64,000 nt of DNA, taken from the NCBI GenBank assembly GCA_023213395.1, contig CM041465.1, forward strand, positions 59,527,741 through 59,591,740. The letters run 5' to 3'. Below the pieces are notes generated by a model, which had not been told where the DNA came from, did not search any database, and saw nothing but the letters and a program-made list of their open reading frames with translations. The position numbers and the translations under genes are program-made. Position 1 is the first letter of the stretch. Every line of letters begins with the position of its first letter. This document shows, one piece after another, positions 21,516-33,472 of the stretch. The DNA is from Cycas panzhihuaensis. Lineage: Eukaryota > Cycadophyta.

Positions 21516-23680
21516 CTTCTTTCCCTTGTTATAGGACCGTGAAGGTGATGGAGCATGGCGGTCATGGGAGCGTGAAGGGAAAGATGGCCTTCACACACCC
21601 TTCCCTCTACCATGCGAAGGGCGAGAATCAGGGGATCTATCCCGATTCTAATTGTTCCTTTGATGAACATCACGACCACGTTCCCCATGTTTGGGGAACG
21701 GGTCTCTATGAACGTGTTGATCGAGGTTAGGCCTCGATGCCCGTCTAGGGGATGAATTGCACAGTGGGGCATCACGTGGTTGTTGCGCCCGACAATACGA
21801 ATCATCGTGGAAGCACTCCCCGTGGATGGAACACCACCTCTTCTCAAGGGGACGATCGATCCTCCTTGCTTGAGAAGGTTGGATGTTACCTCCTTTGGGG
21901 GGAACGGCACGAGAAGCTTGCTGAACTAGTTTATGGGAGGTCAATGATGAAGCAGGCTGGCGTTTAAGCTCCTTCATCGTGTGCTCGAATGAACAAATAG
22001 CAGAAGCAAGAGGATCTAGGGTCCTCTCATTCAGATGAGAGGTAGACCTAGCAAGCTGCGAAGGTTTGGTTTCCTTTGCTGGGGGAGGTGCCTCACGGTA
22101 TTGTGAGGGCTTAGGAGGTTTCTTGAGTCCAACTTAGATCTCAATGGCCTCCAATGCCAAGCACCTCGTAATCGCAGAGTCACATGTGGTTGCCCCCATC
22201 TTGAGGACTTCCACATGTGCTTTGGGGCGAAGTGTGTTGACGAAGAGATCTCGCTTCAAATCTTCAAGCAACGTGGCCTTCGTAGAGTGAAGGAGATCAC
22301 GAAAGCATCACACAAAATCACGATTCATTTCATCGTGACCTTGTTTAAGCGACAGGAGCGCTTTCATTCCACTTTCGAATGGACGGGCTACGTCAAAATA
22401 GTTGACGAACTCATCCACCAATTACTGGAATGAAGAAATCGAATGGGCAGGGAGACGATAAAACCACTCGAGGACGTCACCCTGTAAGAATTGCAGAAAT
22501 AACTTCATCAAAATATGGTTATAAGCCCAATAATTGATGCACGCTATTAAGAAACTACGTACGTACTTGGTTGGGTCTTACGACAAAGTTCCATCGAATT
22601 TGGGAACTTTAGGAGGGTGAGGCAGTAGGTTAGTCCTTAGTACCTCAACAGATAACGGCGTTGACCTATAGTCCATGAAAGGACGTGTCCTTATATGGGC
22701 CAACGGATCAATGACCGGTAAAGGAATAGGAATGGATGGGGGTGGTAAGCCCATCCCTCCTTGGGGAAATGCCCCTTGTTGGAAAGGGGGTTGCAGATAG
22801 ATGCCTTGAAAGGGAGGTATGTTCCCTTGTGAAGACGTGGCAATGGGAGTTGCACTAGATGGTAGAAATGAAGGGTGAGGGACCGGGTTTTGCCCATATG
22901 GGCCACCCGTAGGTGGCGCAACTCTATATAGGTGCAACGGGTCCACCCCATAAACAGGAAGATGGTTTCCCCTACCTTGCCCCCAAGGTTGAGACGTTTA
23001 ACCTGGGGGCACGTAAAGGGAAGGACCACTAATAGGGTTTTGAATGTATGTAGGAGTGGGTCCTACATAGTTGATGGCAGCAGCACTAGTAGGGCCTCGA
23101 GGCCTACTAGGAAACACATGCGCCACGTTCGAAGGTGGCACATTCATTTGACTTAGAAATGGCATGTTAACCCCAAGTTAGGGAAAGGACATGCCACGAA
23201 TGGGTCCTGAAGAAGTAGGACCACGGCTAGAGATAGGCAGCACAATGCTTGCCCTGGGAACCGGTGTAGACATGGCATAGGACAAGTGTGTGCAGGCAGA
23301 AGCATCACTCGTTGTATGAGGTGCATATACGGATGAAGAAGATGCTACATTGCGTAACATTTCTTCAAACCACCTAGGATGCAGTTGGCGGCGAGTTATT
23401 CAGAAGTACTCGCTGAGCACTTCAACTATGTTGGCGAGAGGGGTATCCTTATAGCCATACGAAGTCGACGAGATCTAGAAAGTTGAGGATCCCTCAGGAC
23501 GCTCCTCGTAAGGCTCACCAGTAGGATGGTGAGTCTCGTGAGGAGACAAATCTTCTGCTGCATGAGCAAAGGACGAAAGTCAATGGGGTAAAACTGGTCA
23601 TCTGGATAATAGATGGAATCATCGACCCTATGGGCAAATTCCAAAATAGATGCAGGGAACTCTTAAGTTCCTGAAGCCAT
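21512..23680 (-). pseudogene. Tat-1 gag
   Basis: The ATG at 23680 (minus) starts MASGT, then after a stop EFPASILEFAHRVDDSIYYP. A Pro/Gln-rich middle (22578-22946) ends RTNLLPHPPKVPKFDGTLS. The capsid core at about 22250-22580 has FLQGDVLEWFYRLPAHSISS, FQ-stop-LVDEFVNYF and ARPFESGMKALLSLKQGHDE, the retrotransposon gag signature. At 21800-21850 KRWCSIHGECFHDDSYC is a zinc-knuckle-like C..H....H....C as in Tat gags. Several stops and frame changes. The start is about 300 bp from the primer site, a normal leader length. Confidence 0.8.
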
Positions 23681-23965
23681 GGTATGGTAAGCCTAATCGA
23701 ACGGGTAACCTTCCATTGTCGAATCGGGGTTCGATAACAGACGGGAACGAGGCGATTGGTCTTCTAACAATGGCGGTAGAGCTCGCAAGCGACGTGAGAA
23801 ATGTTGCATGTAATGCCTTTGTAAGTGTTGTTAGAAGAAAACGAAAAGAGGGAAATGAAGCAAGCATGTTGGGGGTTGCCCAACTGGAACACAGAATAAG
23901 AGACTACCTAGAGGCAAGAATACCAACGAAAAGGGGAAGCGAAACTAGCTCCCTTACTGGTAGTT

Positions 23966-23983
23966 CCCCAGTATGGTCGCCAG
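23966..23983 (-). other. Tat-1 primer binding site
   Basis: On the minus strand tggcgaccatactgggg begins 1 base after the 5' LTR. The TGGCG start fits the complement of a tRNA 3' end (CGCCA). I did not identify the tRNA; an Arg- or Asp-type primer is known for related gypsy elements. Confidence 0.6.
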
Positions 23984-26536
23984 TGAAAAGCTCACTGCAG
24001 AGCAGTGTCCCTATGTCTAGTGAAAGGATATAAGAATATGCTGTGCTAACTAAACTAGGCAGCAAGGACCTCATCTCGCAGGGCATCCGTGTGCTAGAGC
24101 GCGAATTCAGAACTGCAAGGTGCCTGGTTGCTTCCAGGTAGCTGTGTAGAGCAAGGCCTTCCTACCCCTCGGATGGCCGAGAAGGAGAGAGAGCACCTTG
24201 CACGTTGTGTCTTCTCAAGGTAATAAGAAGGCAACGAATGGAAGGGCAACTAACTAACGTGCAGGCAAATGCAAAAAGGGGGGGCACAATGACGGTAACT
24301 CGAATGTAATGTAAGCAAGCTAACTATGCTGTGCTATGCTAACTAAAGCAAGAAACAATGTAAAATTTGAGCACACTCTTCCTTTTTCCTTTTTAACCTT
24401 TTATAATTCCCTAACTACACACAAGCAAATTTATGAAAGGTAGCAATGTAAAAGGGGATACGCAGGGAATAAGGAGAATACCTGGATCCGGCGCCTGAAT
24501 GGAGTGCTACTCATTTTTTTAAATCCTGCTCCTTTCTACTCCATTCATCATGCATGTGATGCTGATCAACAGCGGTTCCCAGAAGTAATAGAAGAGGGGC
24601 TTACTTACCTCCCCTTAAGCATGCAAAAGTGAATAAACAGAAAAAAAGAAATAAAAGCGTGAAACATAAAAGAAATGCACCACACGGGGAACTAACTTGC
24701 AACGGGTTTGTTTCACGTATCGCTCCACTAACGTATGATCCTGCAGATAAGTGAGAAGAATACCTTCCTCTCGGAAGAGAGGCCATGAAATATACCAAAA
24801 TATATATACTAAAATCAAATGGAGCTAATATCTATGCTAAGCATCGAAATATACCCAAATGAATTAGCAACATGCAAGAAATACTCTCACCACCATACAC
24901 GACAAAGACACTCGAAAGGGAAAGGAGTATAGCCTCAGGATGGCTAACTCACCCACGAAAGACCTCCACGGAACTCAGGAAGGAGAAATGAATTAGCCAT
25001 AAAGTCATGAAGCAACAAACTATAACAAAAAAGGGAATAATAGAAAAAACTGGGGCTTAGGTAGGGCCCAACACCAATAGATGGAATTTCTAGAAATGAC
25101 GTAATGACGGGTTGCCTATGCTAACTTGAACACCATAACTAAATTCCCTAAACTCCCTTAGCCTGTTCCCTAAGAAAGCACTAATGGCAAAGGGAAAGAG
25201 GATAAGGGACGAAACCCTTGGGGAGAAGGACAGCAATGGGGGACGGAACCCCGCCTACCTCCCTCAAATCCTTATACATTCCTCCTTTGCACCGGCTAAC
25301 CAAGGAAAGGGTAAAAGAGATGGTTTAAGGAAAACAGTAAGGCTTCCAAAAGAACATAGGGGAATACCACTAATCTAGTGCAACAGCATAAAGGCAACTA
25401 GACAAACCAAGATTTCATTCATTAACAGACAAAAAAGGAACAAAATGAATTGCAAGTAGAAACAAGAAATACCTTGTAGGAAGAAGATCAAGCATGAACT
25501 TTACTGCTAGGAAATAGCAGTAATAACCAACGTATGAGGACTGATCATGACAGGTTCTTGCAAGAGTGAAAATGAGGGAAACTCCTTGCAAACTTAGAGC
25601 CTTGGAAGTTGGCTCTTTGAGAAAGCTTTGGGGTAAAAATGTCCTTTGGAACCTTGAGCACCTGCAAAAAGGGATGAGGCTTGCTGTTGAGAGCTGTGGG
25701 GGCGAATGGCCACAAGTCGATTAGTAGCAATCATTTTCTACTTTGTCAAGTTGTTGTGCATGTAGATTGTCTTTCTCTATGTGTTTTTTGTTGAAAAGTC
25801 AGAAATTTTGCCAAAAGATCTTTAGAATGGGGAGCAAAATCCCCTTTATCCCCCTGTTCACAGCAGGTGAACGTTGGGGATGTCAAGGCGACTCGAATCA
25901 ATTGACGCCACGCGGTAGTTCTGCAAAAAAAATGGAAACTGTCGTGTGGTTCTCTTTTTTTAAATTTCAAACAGTCATATAATGGTAAACTCTACGGTAC
26001 CATAACAAAGACTGCGGTACTGCTAAGTTTACAACGGTATCAGACTGGAAACAAAAAAAGAGAAAAAGGAGCAGAAACATCAAGTTTTGAAGTAAAAACC
26101 AAGGCTAACCATAAGCTGGAACATCTGGGGGAATGCCCAGGTAATGGGCAGGTGCCCAAAATAATAAAAAGAGTCCTAACTAAGGATTAAATTAGGCTTA
26201 GGAAGGACTGCAACGTAAGCAACATGTTGTAACGAGAGCAAATAGAACTAACGGAAACATCCTGGGGGACCGTGGAGATAACGTGGGTGGCTATGCACCA
26301 TACAGGGTGTAGCATTCACTGAGGAATACCCCACGTTGTAAGTTGTCATGGGCTAATGGTATGCCGTAAGCACATGCAATATGATCAGGCAGCGAAGCAA
26401 TGTGTGTAGGCAGGCGTATGTCAAGCAATCTATGCTAAATAATCTTAACCAAGCATGGGCAAGAAAAAGTAAGAAAGTATACCTAAACAAATCTGTGTCG
26501 ATGCATCTTGAGTCCATTCCTAGTAGCTGGGAAACA
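23984..26536 (-). repeat. Tat-1 5' LTR
   Basis: Partner of 9895-12445. On the + strand it starts tgaaaagctcactg and ends gctgggaaaca. Next to it on the left is the primer site, on the right the target duplication ATAAC. No coding content recognised. Confidence 0.93.
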
Positions 26537-26542
26537 ATAACC

Positions 26543-26977
26543 TGTAAGGATAGGTATCATGTACATCATTATTACCATGAAATAAAAGACATAGAATGCA
26601 CATAAATAAACACTGCATAAACACACATGATGTAGTAGGTGGAAAACCCCTTCTTGGGAAGAAAAACCACCTCTTTAATTGAAAATCTATTGACTTTAAA
26701 AACTTTATATAAAACCTTGATAGAAATACCTTCTACATATGAAAACCAACCTTCAAATAGGCTTATGACAGTATCCTAGATTCCTGGAACCAATTCCTAG
26801 AATCTAGGAGAGGCTATTTGAAGAATGAGAGGTTCATTGAAATTGGCGGTTTCTCATTTCAATGACCTTCACATAATAATTAATAATTAACATTAGTTTA
26901 TATAAAAATAAACCTTTACATCACTTAAATTTACATTTACACATGTGATCAAAAAAATAACATTAGCTTTTCTAACA
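26543..26977 (-). repeat. copia-3 3' LTR
   Basis: Starts tgtaaggatagg and ends ttctaaca on the + strand, and is followed by the complement of the polypurine tract (tccccctttaatg, 26978-26990). A minus-strand TATATAAAC lies near 26900. Confidence 0.92.
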
Positions 26978-26990
26978 TCCCCCTTTAATG

Positions 26991-27580
26991 TTAACTTTTT
27001 GTATAATGATAAAGGAAGTCTTCATCATGTTGATCCCCCTTTGATAGAGACTTCTTTTATCTTTAACAAATCTCACAAGTTTAGAAACTTGCCTTTAGTC
27101 AATGACTTGGTAAGTATATCAGCAACTTATAAATCTATAGGACAATAAGACAAATGAATAATATTGTCAGTAACAAGATTACGAATAAAATGTTAATGCA
27201 ATTCTATGTGTTTAGTTTTAGAATGAGCAACTGTATTTGTAGTAATAGTAATAGCACCTTGATTATCAACTTTAATTTCTATAGAAGAGTTAGGAAATAG
27301 ACAAATTTCATTTACGAGAGATTTGATCTAGAGTGTTTCTTTGCTTACTTCAACAAGTGCTTGATATTCAGCTTCAGTTGTTGATAGAGCAAGAGCCTAC
27401 ATTTTTTTACTAGACCATGTGATAGGTAAGGAATCTAGAAAAAACACATAACCTGCTATTGACTTATGGTCATTTGAGTCACCTGCCCAATCTGAATCAA
27501 TATATCCTTTTAAGGTTAGAGGATTACTGCAAGAATTATAAGTTAGACCATAAAAGATATTATTTTAAAGATATTAAAGA
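26991..27580 (-). pseudogene. copia-3 RNase H
   Basis: Minus strand reads VADILTKSLTKGKFLNL at 27080-27130 (the ADIFTK.L end of copia Pol) and, further in, KIDNQGAITI, a tract matching H..T.HI, and AEYQALVEVSKETL. It follows the RT at higher coordinates and ends at the purine tract. Several stops. Confidence 0.75.
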
Positions 27581-28600
27581 ATATGTTTAGCAGATTTCTA
27601 GTGTGATTCATGTGGTTTTTGCGTATAACATGAACATAAAGCAACATCATATGATATATTAGGTCGAGTATGTGTTAAATAAATAAGGCTGCTAATAAGC
27701 TGCCTATATAAAGTTGGATCACACAAGGGTGTAGAAAAATTTATAGATAATTTTACTCCTAATTGTAAAGGATTAAAAACTAGTTTAGTTAAACCAGTTG
27801 ATTAGGTATAAAATATATTTTCATTAAGATATGGTTATTTTTTAATTATGTTAGTAAATTTGTAATCTGAGAAAATGGTGTAGAAGACCTAGATCAGCCA
27901 TTTCAAATTTATTCATCAAGGTGGTTTTTAGTTGATGAATGTTATTGTTTGAAGATCATGTGATGATGATATCATCGACATACATGATTAATATGGTAAG
28001 ATTCTTATTTTCATATTTGAAATAGAGATTTGGATCACTGATACATCTAGTGTATCTAATTTGAATTAGATAGTCATCAATTTTCATATACCAAGCTCCA
28101 GGAGCTTGTTTTAATCCATAGATGAATTTCTTTAATTTACAGACTAAATTAGGGTTGTCAATAAAACTAGGTAGTTAAGTCATGTCGATCTTTTCTTTAA
28201 TATCACCATTTAGAAATGCGCTCTTGACATCCATTTGATGGATTTCCTAGCTGAATTTAGTTGCTAAAGTAATAATAGTTTTAATAGTATTCATCTTTGC
28301 AATGGGGCCAAAGGTTTCATTATAGTTTATACCATTGATTTGAGAAAATCATTTCGTAACTAGGCGAGCTTTATGCTTTTCAACAACACTTGTTGAATTG
28401 TATTTGGTTCTATAAACCTATTTATAATCAATTATATTTTTCCTTGGTGGAAGTGGAATAAGATCCCAAGTTGAATTCTTCTTTAAAGCATCAATTTTGA
28501 TTTGCATGGTTTGCTACCATATAAGATTGTTACTTGTTTGTTTAAAAGTTTGAGGATCATTGCTAGCCAATATTTTAGCCACTAATATATAGTTAACATG
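27580..28600 (-). pseudogene. copia-3 reverse transcriptase
   Basis: Minus strand has the catalytic box MYVDDIIIT (27957-27983, both Asp kept), MNKFEMADLGLLHHFL next to it, LKQAPGAWYMKI at about 28085-28120 and MDVKSAFLNGDIKEKID near 28200. These are canonical copia RT blocks. No long frame survives; stops are spread evenly. Confidence 0.82.
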
Positions 28601-28799
28601 TAATTTTTAAACATGAGTTCTCATGGTATCTGAAGGATTACCTACATTAGATCTAGCATCAGAAAGTGTTTTCTTTTCCTATACAGGTTGTTTATTTGTG
28701 ACTGTTTCTCTAATCAAAGGTTGAGATGAGGACCTAGCTTGAAAAGAAGGATTTATTCTGGTTGGTTTAGATAGAGTCCAATTCTGGACTTGTGTGGAT

Positions 28800-29760
28800 A
28801 AGGATTCTATAGTCTCAAGGTCAACTTATTTTTCAGAGGAGTCAACCAAATAGGTGTTGGTTAACAAATTCTCAATAGAAAGTTCTACATAAGTGGAAGT
28901 TGAAGAGGATCCTTCTTCATCAAATATTACATCATGTAAAATTGATATTTTATGTGTGACTAGATCCAAAAGTTTATAATCTTTACTCTCTTCACTGTAT
29001 CCAACAAAGATATATTTTTGACTTTTAGGATCTAGTTTCTTATATTTTTCTTTGGGAATGTGTGCCCACACAATACTTCTAAAAATTCTTGGATATTTAA
29101 CTGAGGGTTTTCGTCTAGACCACTTTTGTTCTAAAGTAACGCTTTATAAAAATTTACTAGGTAAACAGTTTAAAAGATAGTTGGAGCAGGTAATTACTTC
29201 TGCCCACAACTTTAAGTTAAAACTCTTTGCATGTAGTATGCATCGAGTCATTTTGACAAGAGTATGGTTCTTGCATTCAGCAACATCATTTTATTGAGGA
29301 TTATAGGCAACGAAATATTGAAATTGAATTCCATGCCTCTTACAAAAGGAAGTGAATTTACCACTTAAGTATTCTTGGGTATTATCATATCTAAAAATTT
29401 TAATTTTTGAGTTTAATTAATTTTCTATAAGTGTTTTGAATTTAGTGAAGATGTCAAACACTTAATTATGAGTATTGAGTGTGTACACCCAATATTTTTT
29501 CAAAAAATCATTAATAAACACGACAAAATAATGACATCTAGAATATGAAGTTACATGGAACAGTCCACATATATTAGAGTGAACAAGTTCAAGTGGAACT
29601 TTCGCTCTAAATTGAGTCTGATGTGGAAAGGGATCCATCTGTTGCTTACCTATTATGCAGGATCCACAAACACCATAGATAGTAGTTAAAGGTGGAAGAC
29701 CATGAACCATGTCATATATTTTTAGGTACTGAAGTTTGCCATAACTAGTATGGTTAAATC
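28800..29760 (-). pseudogene. copia-3 integrase
   Basis: Open pieces 29462-29710 and 28826-29071. Blocks: GVCGSCIIGKQQMDPFPHQT, KVPLELVHSNICGLFHVTSY, RCHYFVVFINDFLKKYWVYT, then VAYNPQ-stop-NDVAE, KLWAEVITCSNYLLN, and KEKYKKLDPKSQKYIFVGYS. The first catalytic Asp is Asn (HSNICG). TAG again replaces Gln in PQQN. Confidence 0.85.
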
Positions 29761-31240
29761 ATGCATGCCATAGTTTATTGACTGGGTCAAATTTGGCTAT
29801 AAAGGTACTAAAGGACTTTGTTTTAATATTTTGTAAACTAGCTAAGCTATATAGACCTATTTTATAATCAACATGTCTAGAGGCAATAGATTTAAATTTA
29901 TTTAATAGTTCTTTAATAATAAATTTATCTTTCCAGAATTCGACAACAAGGTCTTTCTAGTAAATTTTGTAGACAGAAAGAAGTTTTGGTAACAAACCAT
30001 GCATGTAGAATACATCCTTGATTAAACCATCTTTCAAAGTGACATCACCTAATCCTTTCACTTTGAGTTGGGATCCACTCCCAAAAGAAATCTCTTCTTT
30101 AGAGTTAGCATCATATTGATAAGTAGATAAATTCTCCTAATGTCATGTCATATGATATGAAGCACTAGAGTCAAGAATCCATTGAGGTGAATGATTAGAT
30201 GGAGCAATAAATGTAGAAGTTGTTGCCATTAAAGAATGATTATGAGATTATGGTTAGGTTTATGGTCAGGATTATGGTTGGGTTTATAATCCCTTGGAAG
30301 CTTTCTAGGTTTCTGAAGCTATTCTACTTCTACAAATGTCAATAGTGTAGACTTTTTTATGGTAGTAGGCACAACTAATGCTCTTAGAAGGATTAATTGT
30401 GTTCTGATTTGAAAGAGATTGATTGGAAGTATTATAATATTTAGATGGACCAAAATATTTAATATTATTTTGAGAACTAGGAGGTGGACCTCTATGAGGT
30501 TTTTAGAATTTTGGATTACTATTAAAGTTGTTCTGATGTTTAGTTTTATTTTAAGGCTTAGATTTAGAAAAGAAAGCCTGAGAAGGATCTTTCAATTTTT
30601 CTGTTTAAATTAACATTGTTTGATGTTCTATCAGTTGGTTTGTCAACTAATTAAAAGTTATCAAAGGATTACCAGCTTGTTGTTTGGTAGTCTTGAAAAG
30701 ATTAAAGTGTTTTGGTAGTTTGTTTATCAAAAGATGAACAAACATATTGTTGTCTTTAGTATGTGTGACTATTTATTCTACATCACCTACTTTAATTGTA
30801 GTTTTGATATAATTGCCTAGATCTTTATTAATTAGTTGAATTTTGGATAAAAAGATTTCGACTTTAACAAAATCATCATAATTAAGGTCATATAATTGTT
30901 GTTCTAAGATAGGCAATTGTTGTGTGTCAACCTTATCATATTTCTCATTGAGAGTATTCTATATAGTGGCTAGATCATCTGTATCAGAGAACTGTCAACT
31001 AATTTCTAGAGAGAGTGACATCAGTATGGTACCTAGGGCTGAATCAGAGTTCATCAGATATACCATATGGCTTTCTAAAATTGCGTCTTTTGGTTTTTTG
31101 AATTCACCTATTACATATCGCCATATCTTCTATTGTTTAAGCTGATGGAAAATGTGATTCCTCCAATCAGCATAGTTTGAGCTATTTAGAACTGGAATCA
31201 GAATGCAGGTGGTTGTACCTACCATTAGTACTATATTGGG
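29760..31240 (-). pseudogene. copia-3 gag and protease
   Basis: Near 30150-30190 the minus strand reads ILDSSASYHMTW, the copia protease site with the Asp kept and Gly changed to Ser, followed toward 29750 by LLSVYKIY and KLWHA-type GAG-pre-integrase sequence. At about 30330-30380 CAYYHKKVYTIDIC is a damaged zinc knuckle. From 30600 to 31230 the gag reads with many stops; no long frame is left. Confidence 0.65.
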
Positions 31241-32043
31241 AATTATAAATGATGATTAGAAGTCTATTTGAGTCAGAAGATTTAGAAAATCTAAATGAAT
31301 AAGTATAGGTAATAGAAGTCACATAAAAATTTACCAAACATCAGAGTAACATGTTTAATCAAATGACAAGAAACTAAAAATCATTATTATTAAGTTTGTT
31401 TAGGTATCCTTCATCTAGAAAGAAAAAGAATTAAATGTTCCCCCTTTTTTAAAAAAATATGTTAATAGTCCCCCTTATTACTGTTAAAGAATAAATTATT
31501 TTTTCAATCACAAGCAAAAAATGTTAAGTGTTTATTTGAAGATTTGTAAAAAAAATACTTGATAGACTAATAATTAAGAGTATTTAGATTCCCTTTTGAT
31601 TATTTTGAGAAAACAATAGAGATGAATAAGTTATCTAAAAAAAGCTTTTGACTGACTGTTAATAATTAACTAGTTTTATAACAATCAATAGTTTGTAAAG
31701 ATTATTATAGTCTTCCACAATTTTAGAAAAATAATAATGATTTAAGATGCAAAAAAGAAAAAGTATGTAGCATTATTTAAAGGTATATTAATTTGAAAAA
31801 AAAAAGAAAAGAGATTTGATTTATTGATTTAAAAAAAAAAAAGATTTTAATTATTAACAAATCAAAATGAAATAGGCAGGGCAGGGGGGGGGGGTTAATT
31901 TTAACATTAAAGTGTAGTAGGGGGGAACTAATTTTAACATTAAAGTGTAGTAGAGGAGGAGGGTTAATGTTGATTTGTAAATCAAATGTAATAGGGGGGG
32001 TTTATTTTAATTAGCCTAAGGTTAACTATGTTTAGTTTGAAAA

Positions 32044-32092
<49 letters not shown>

Positions 32093-32556
32093 GTGATGAG
32101 CGACCGAACCCGATGAATTTTTGTTTTTATAAAAGAAAATTAATTCGAAATGAAATTTGGGGTCTGAGGGAGGGAAAGAGATGAAACCCTACCTATTAAT
32201 CTTCTTCGTGACAATGCCTTTGTGTTTGTTCTCCATTTGGTTCGTAGGAGAGATGGCGAGGTGTTGCAACTCAATGGCGTCGGTGAGGTATTGCAGTAAT
32301 GACTAGGAGGCCTATGCAAAAAACTTTAGCGAAATCAAAAGATCATCACCGCACTCTGCCAAAGACATCCAAAAAAAGCAAAGGGGTCATGATAAAAGAT
32401 GCAAGGGTTGGCATGGCAATGAGGGCCTCTGTCTGGCAGGCTTTCATGCTCTTTCGACATTGCATTCCCTGTGAGAATTTTGGCTTTTTGTCTGCTATTA
32501 ATGGAATAGTTTTTGGCTTCTCGTCTAGGAGGTCTTCTCTCTTCTTACATAAATAA
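31241..32556. other. copia-3 leader: simple repeats and unrecognised sequence
   Basis: A/T-rich stretch, then a G-rich short tandem repeat (31880-31990; unit gggggttaattttaacatta.. recurring 2-3 times), then (TA)n at about 32049-32089. From 32100 the base composition changes and a + strand lysine-rich open frame (32299-32556) lies just upstream of the RecA homology. It may be captured host DNA with a possible intron (gtgagaattttgg...tcgtctag, about 32471-32528), but I cannot match it to a protein. Confidence 0.45.
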
Positions 32557-32975
32557 GGGCGAATGGTCGAGATCTATGGGTAAGAGGCATTGAGAAAAAA
32601 TAACTATGGCTCTATATGTCATTGCTGAAGCTCAAAATATTAGGGGTTACTGTGTATTTGTCAATTCAGAGCATGCTATGTATCCATTACTAGAAGAAGT
32701 TATAGGTGTAAACACACAAGATTTATTGCTTGCTCAACCTGATTATGGTGAGCAGGCCCTCAACCTCATGGATACTTTCATCCAAAGTGGTTCTATTGAT
32801 GTTGTTGTGGTAGATAGTGTAGCAACACTTATTCCATAAAGTGAATTGGATGGTGAAGTTGTTGATGCTCGAATTGCCCTCTGTGGAGGGAATGCCCTGA
32901 AATTCTATGCATCAACCCATCTAAGCATTCAAAGAACTAGGCTAATAAAGAAAAGAGATCAGCATTGCCTTGTTG
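32557..32975 (+). pseudogene. recA: RecA (bacterial-type recombinase) gene fragment captured in copia-3
   Basis: On the + strand, opposite to copia-3, GRMVEIYG leads into a damaged Walker A region, then (32606-32839) MALYVIAEAQNIRGYCVFVN, SEHAMYPLLEEVIGVNTQDL, LLAQPDYGEQALNLMDTFIQ and SGSIDVVVVDSVATLIP. After a stop it continues SELDGEVVDARIALCGGNAL and KFYAST..LSIQRTRLIKKRDQ. This is the RecA core including Walker B (VVVVDS). A 1-base insertion and substitutions destroy Walker A (GPEASGKTT in the family). About 50 residues normally between GDAHMA and GGNALKFYAS are missing. Plants encode such RecA in the nucleus for plastids and mitochondria. No target peptide or complete ATPase remains, so it is not functional. 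Confidence 0.9.
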
Positions 32976-33017
32976 TGCATCTTTATCAATCAGAGATATG
33001 ATATATATTCACATTTG

Positions 33018-33031
33018 TGGCTCTAATATCA
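33018..33031 (-). other. copia-3 primer binding site
   Basis: Minus strand tgatattagagcca directly abuts the 5' LTR. It is the initiator tRNA-Met complement TGGTATCAGAGCCA with two transitions. Confidence 0.85.
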
Positions 33032-33467
33032 TATAAGGATAGGTATCATGTGCAACATTATTACCATGAAATAAAAGACATAGAATGCACATAAATAAAC
33101 ACTGCACAGACACACATGATGTGGCAGGTGGAAAACCCCTTCTGGGGAAGAAAAACCACCTCTCTAATTTGAAAATCTATTGAATTTAAAAACTTTACAT
33201 AAAACCTTGATAGAAATACCCTCTACATACGAAAACTAGCCTTCAGATAGGCTTATGACAGCCTCCTAGATTCCTGGGACCAATTCCTAGAATCTAGGAG
33301 AGGCTATTTGAAGAATGAGAGGTACGTTAAAATGGGCAGTTGCTCATTTCAACGACCTTTACATAATAATTAGTAATTAACATTAGCTTATATAAAAATG
33401 AACCTTTACATCACTTAAATTTACATTTACACATGTGATCAAAAAGATAACATTAGCTTTTCTAATA
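33032..33467 (-). repeat. copia-3 5' LTR
   Basis: Partner of 26543-26977, with the first bases decayed to TA and the last bases ttctaata. Followed by TAACC, the target duplication. Confidence 0.92.
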
Positions 33468-33472
33468 TAACC

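Larger units (their letters stand above)
26543..33467 (-). mobile_element. copia-3: complete Ty1/copia element carrying a RecA gene fragment
   Basis: LTRs of 435 bp (26543-26977) and 436 bp (33032-33467) are flanked by the target duplication TAACC (26538-26542 and 33468-33472). Minus-strand order from the right: LTR, tRNA-Met-type primer site, a long leader with a + strand RecA fragment, gag, protease, integrase, RT, RNase H, polypurine tract, LTR. By eye the LTRs differ at roughly 7%. All domains have stops. It inserted 1 bp away from the Tat-1 integration point. Confidence 0.92.

Noticed and set aside
32557-32975. Bacterial contamination as the source of RecA homology
   Set aside because: The segment lies between the copia-3 primer site and gag, inside an element bounded by an exact target duplication, and is A/T-rich and decayed like its surroundings.
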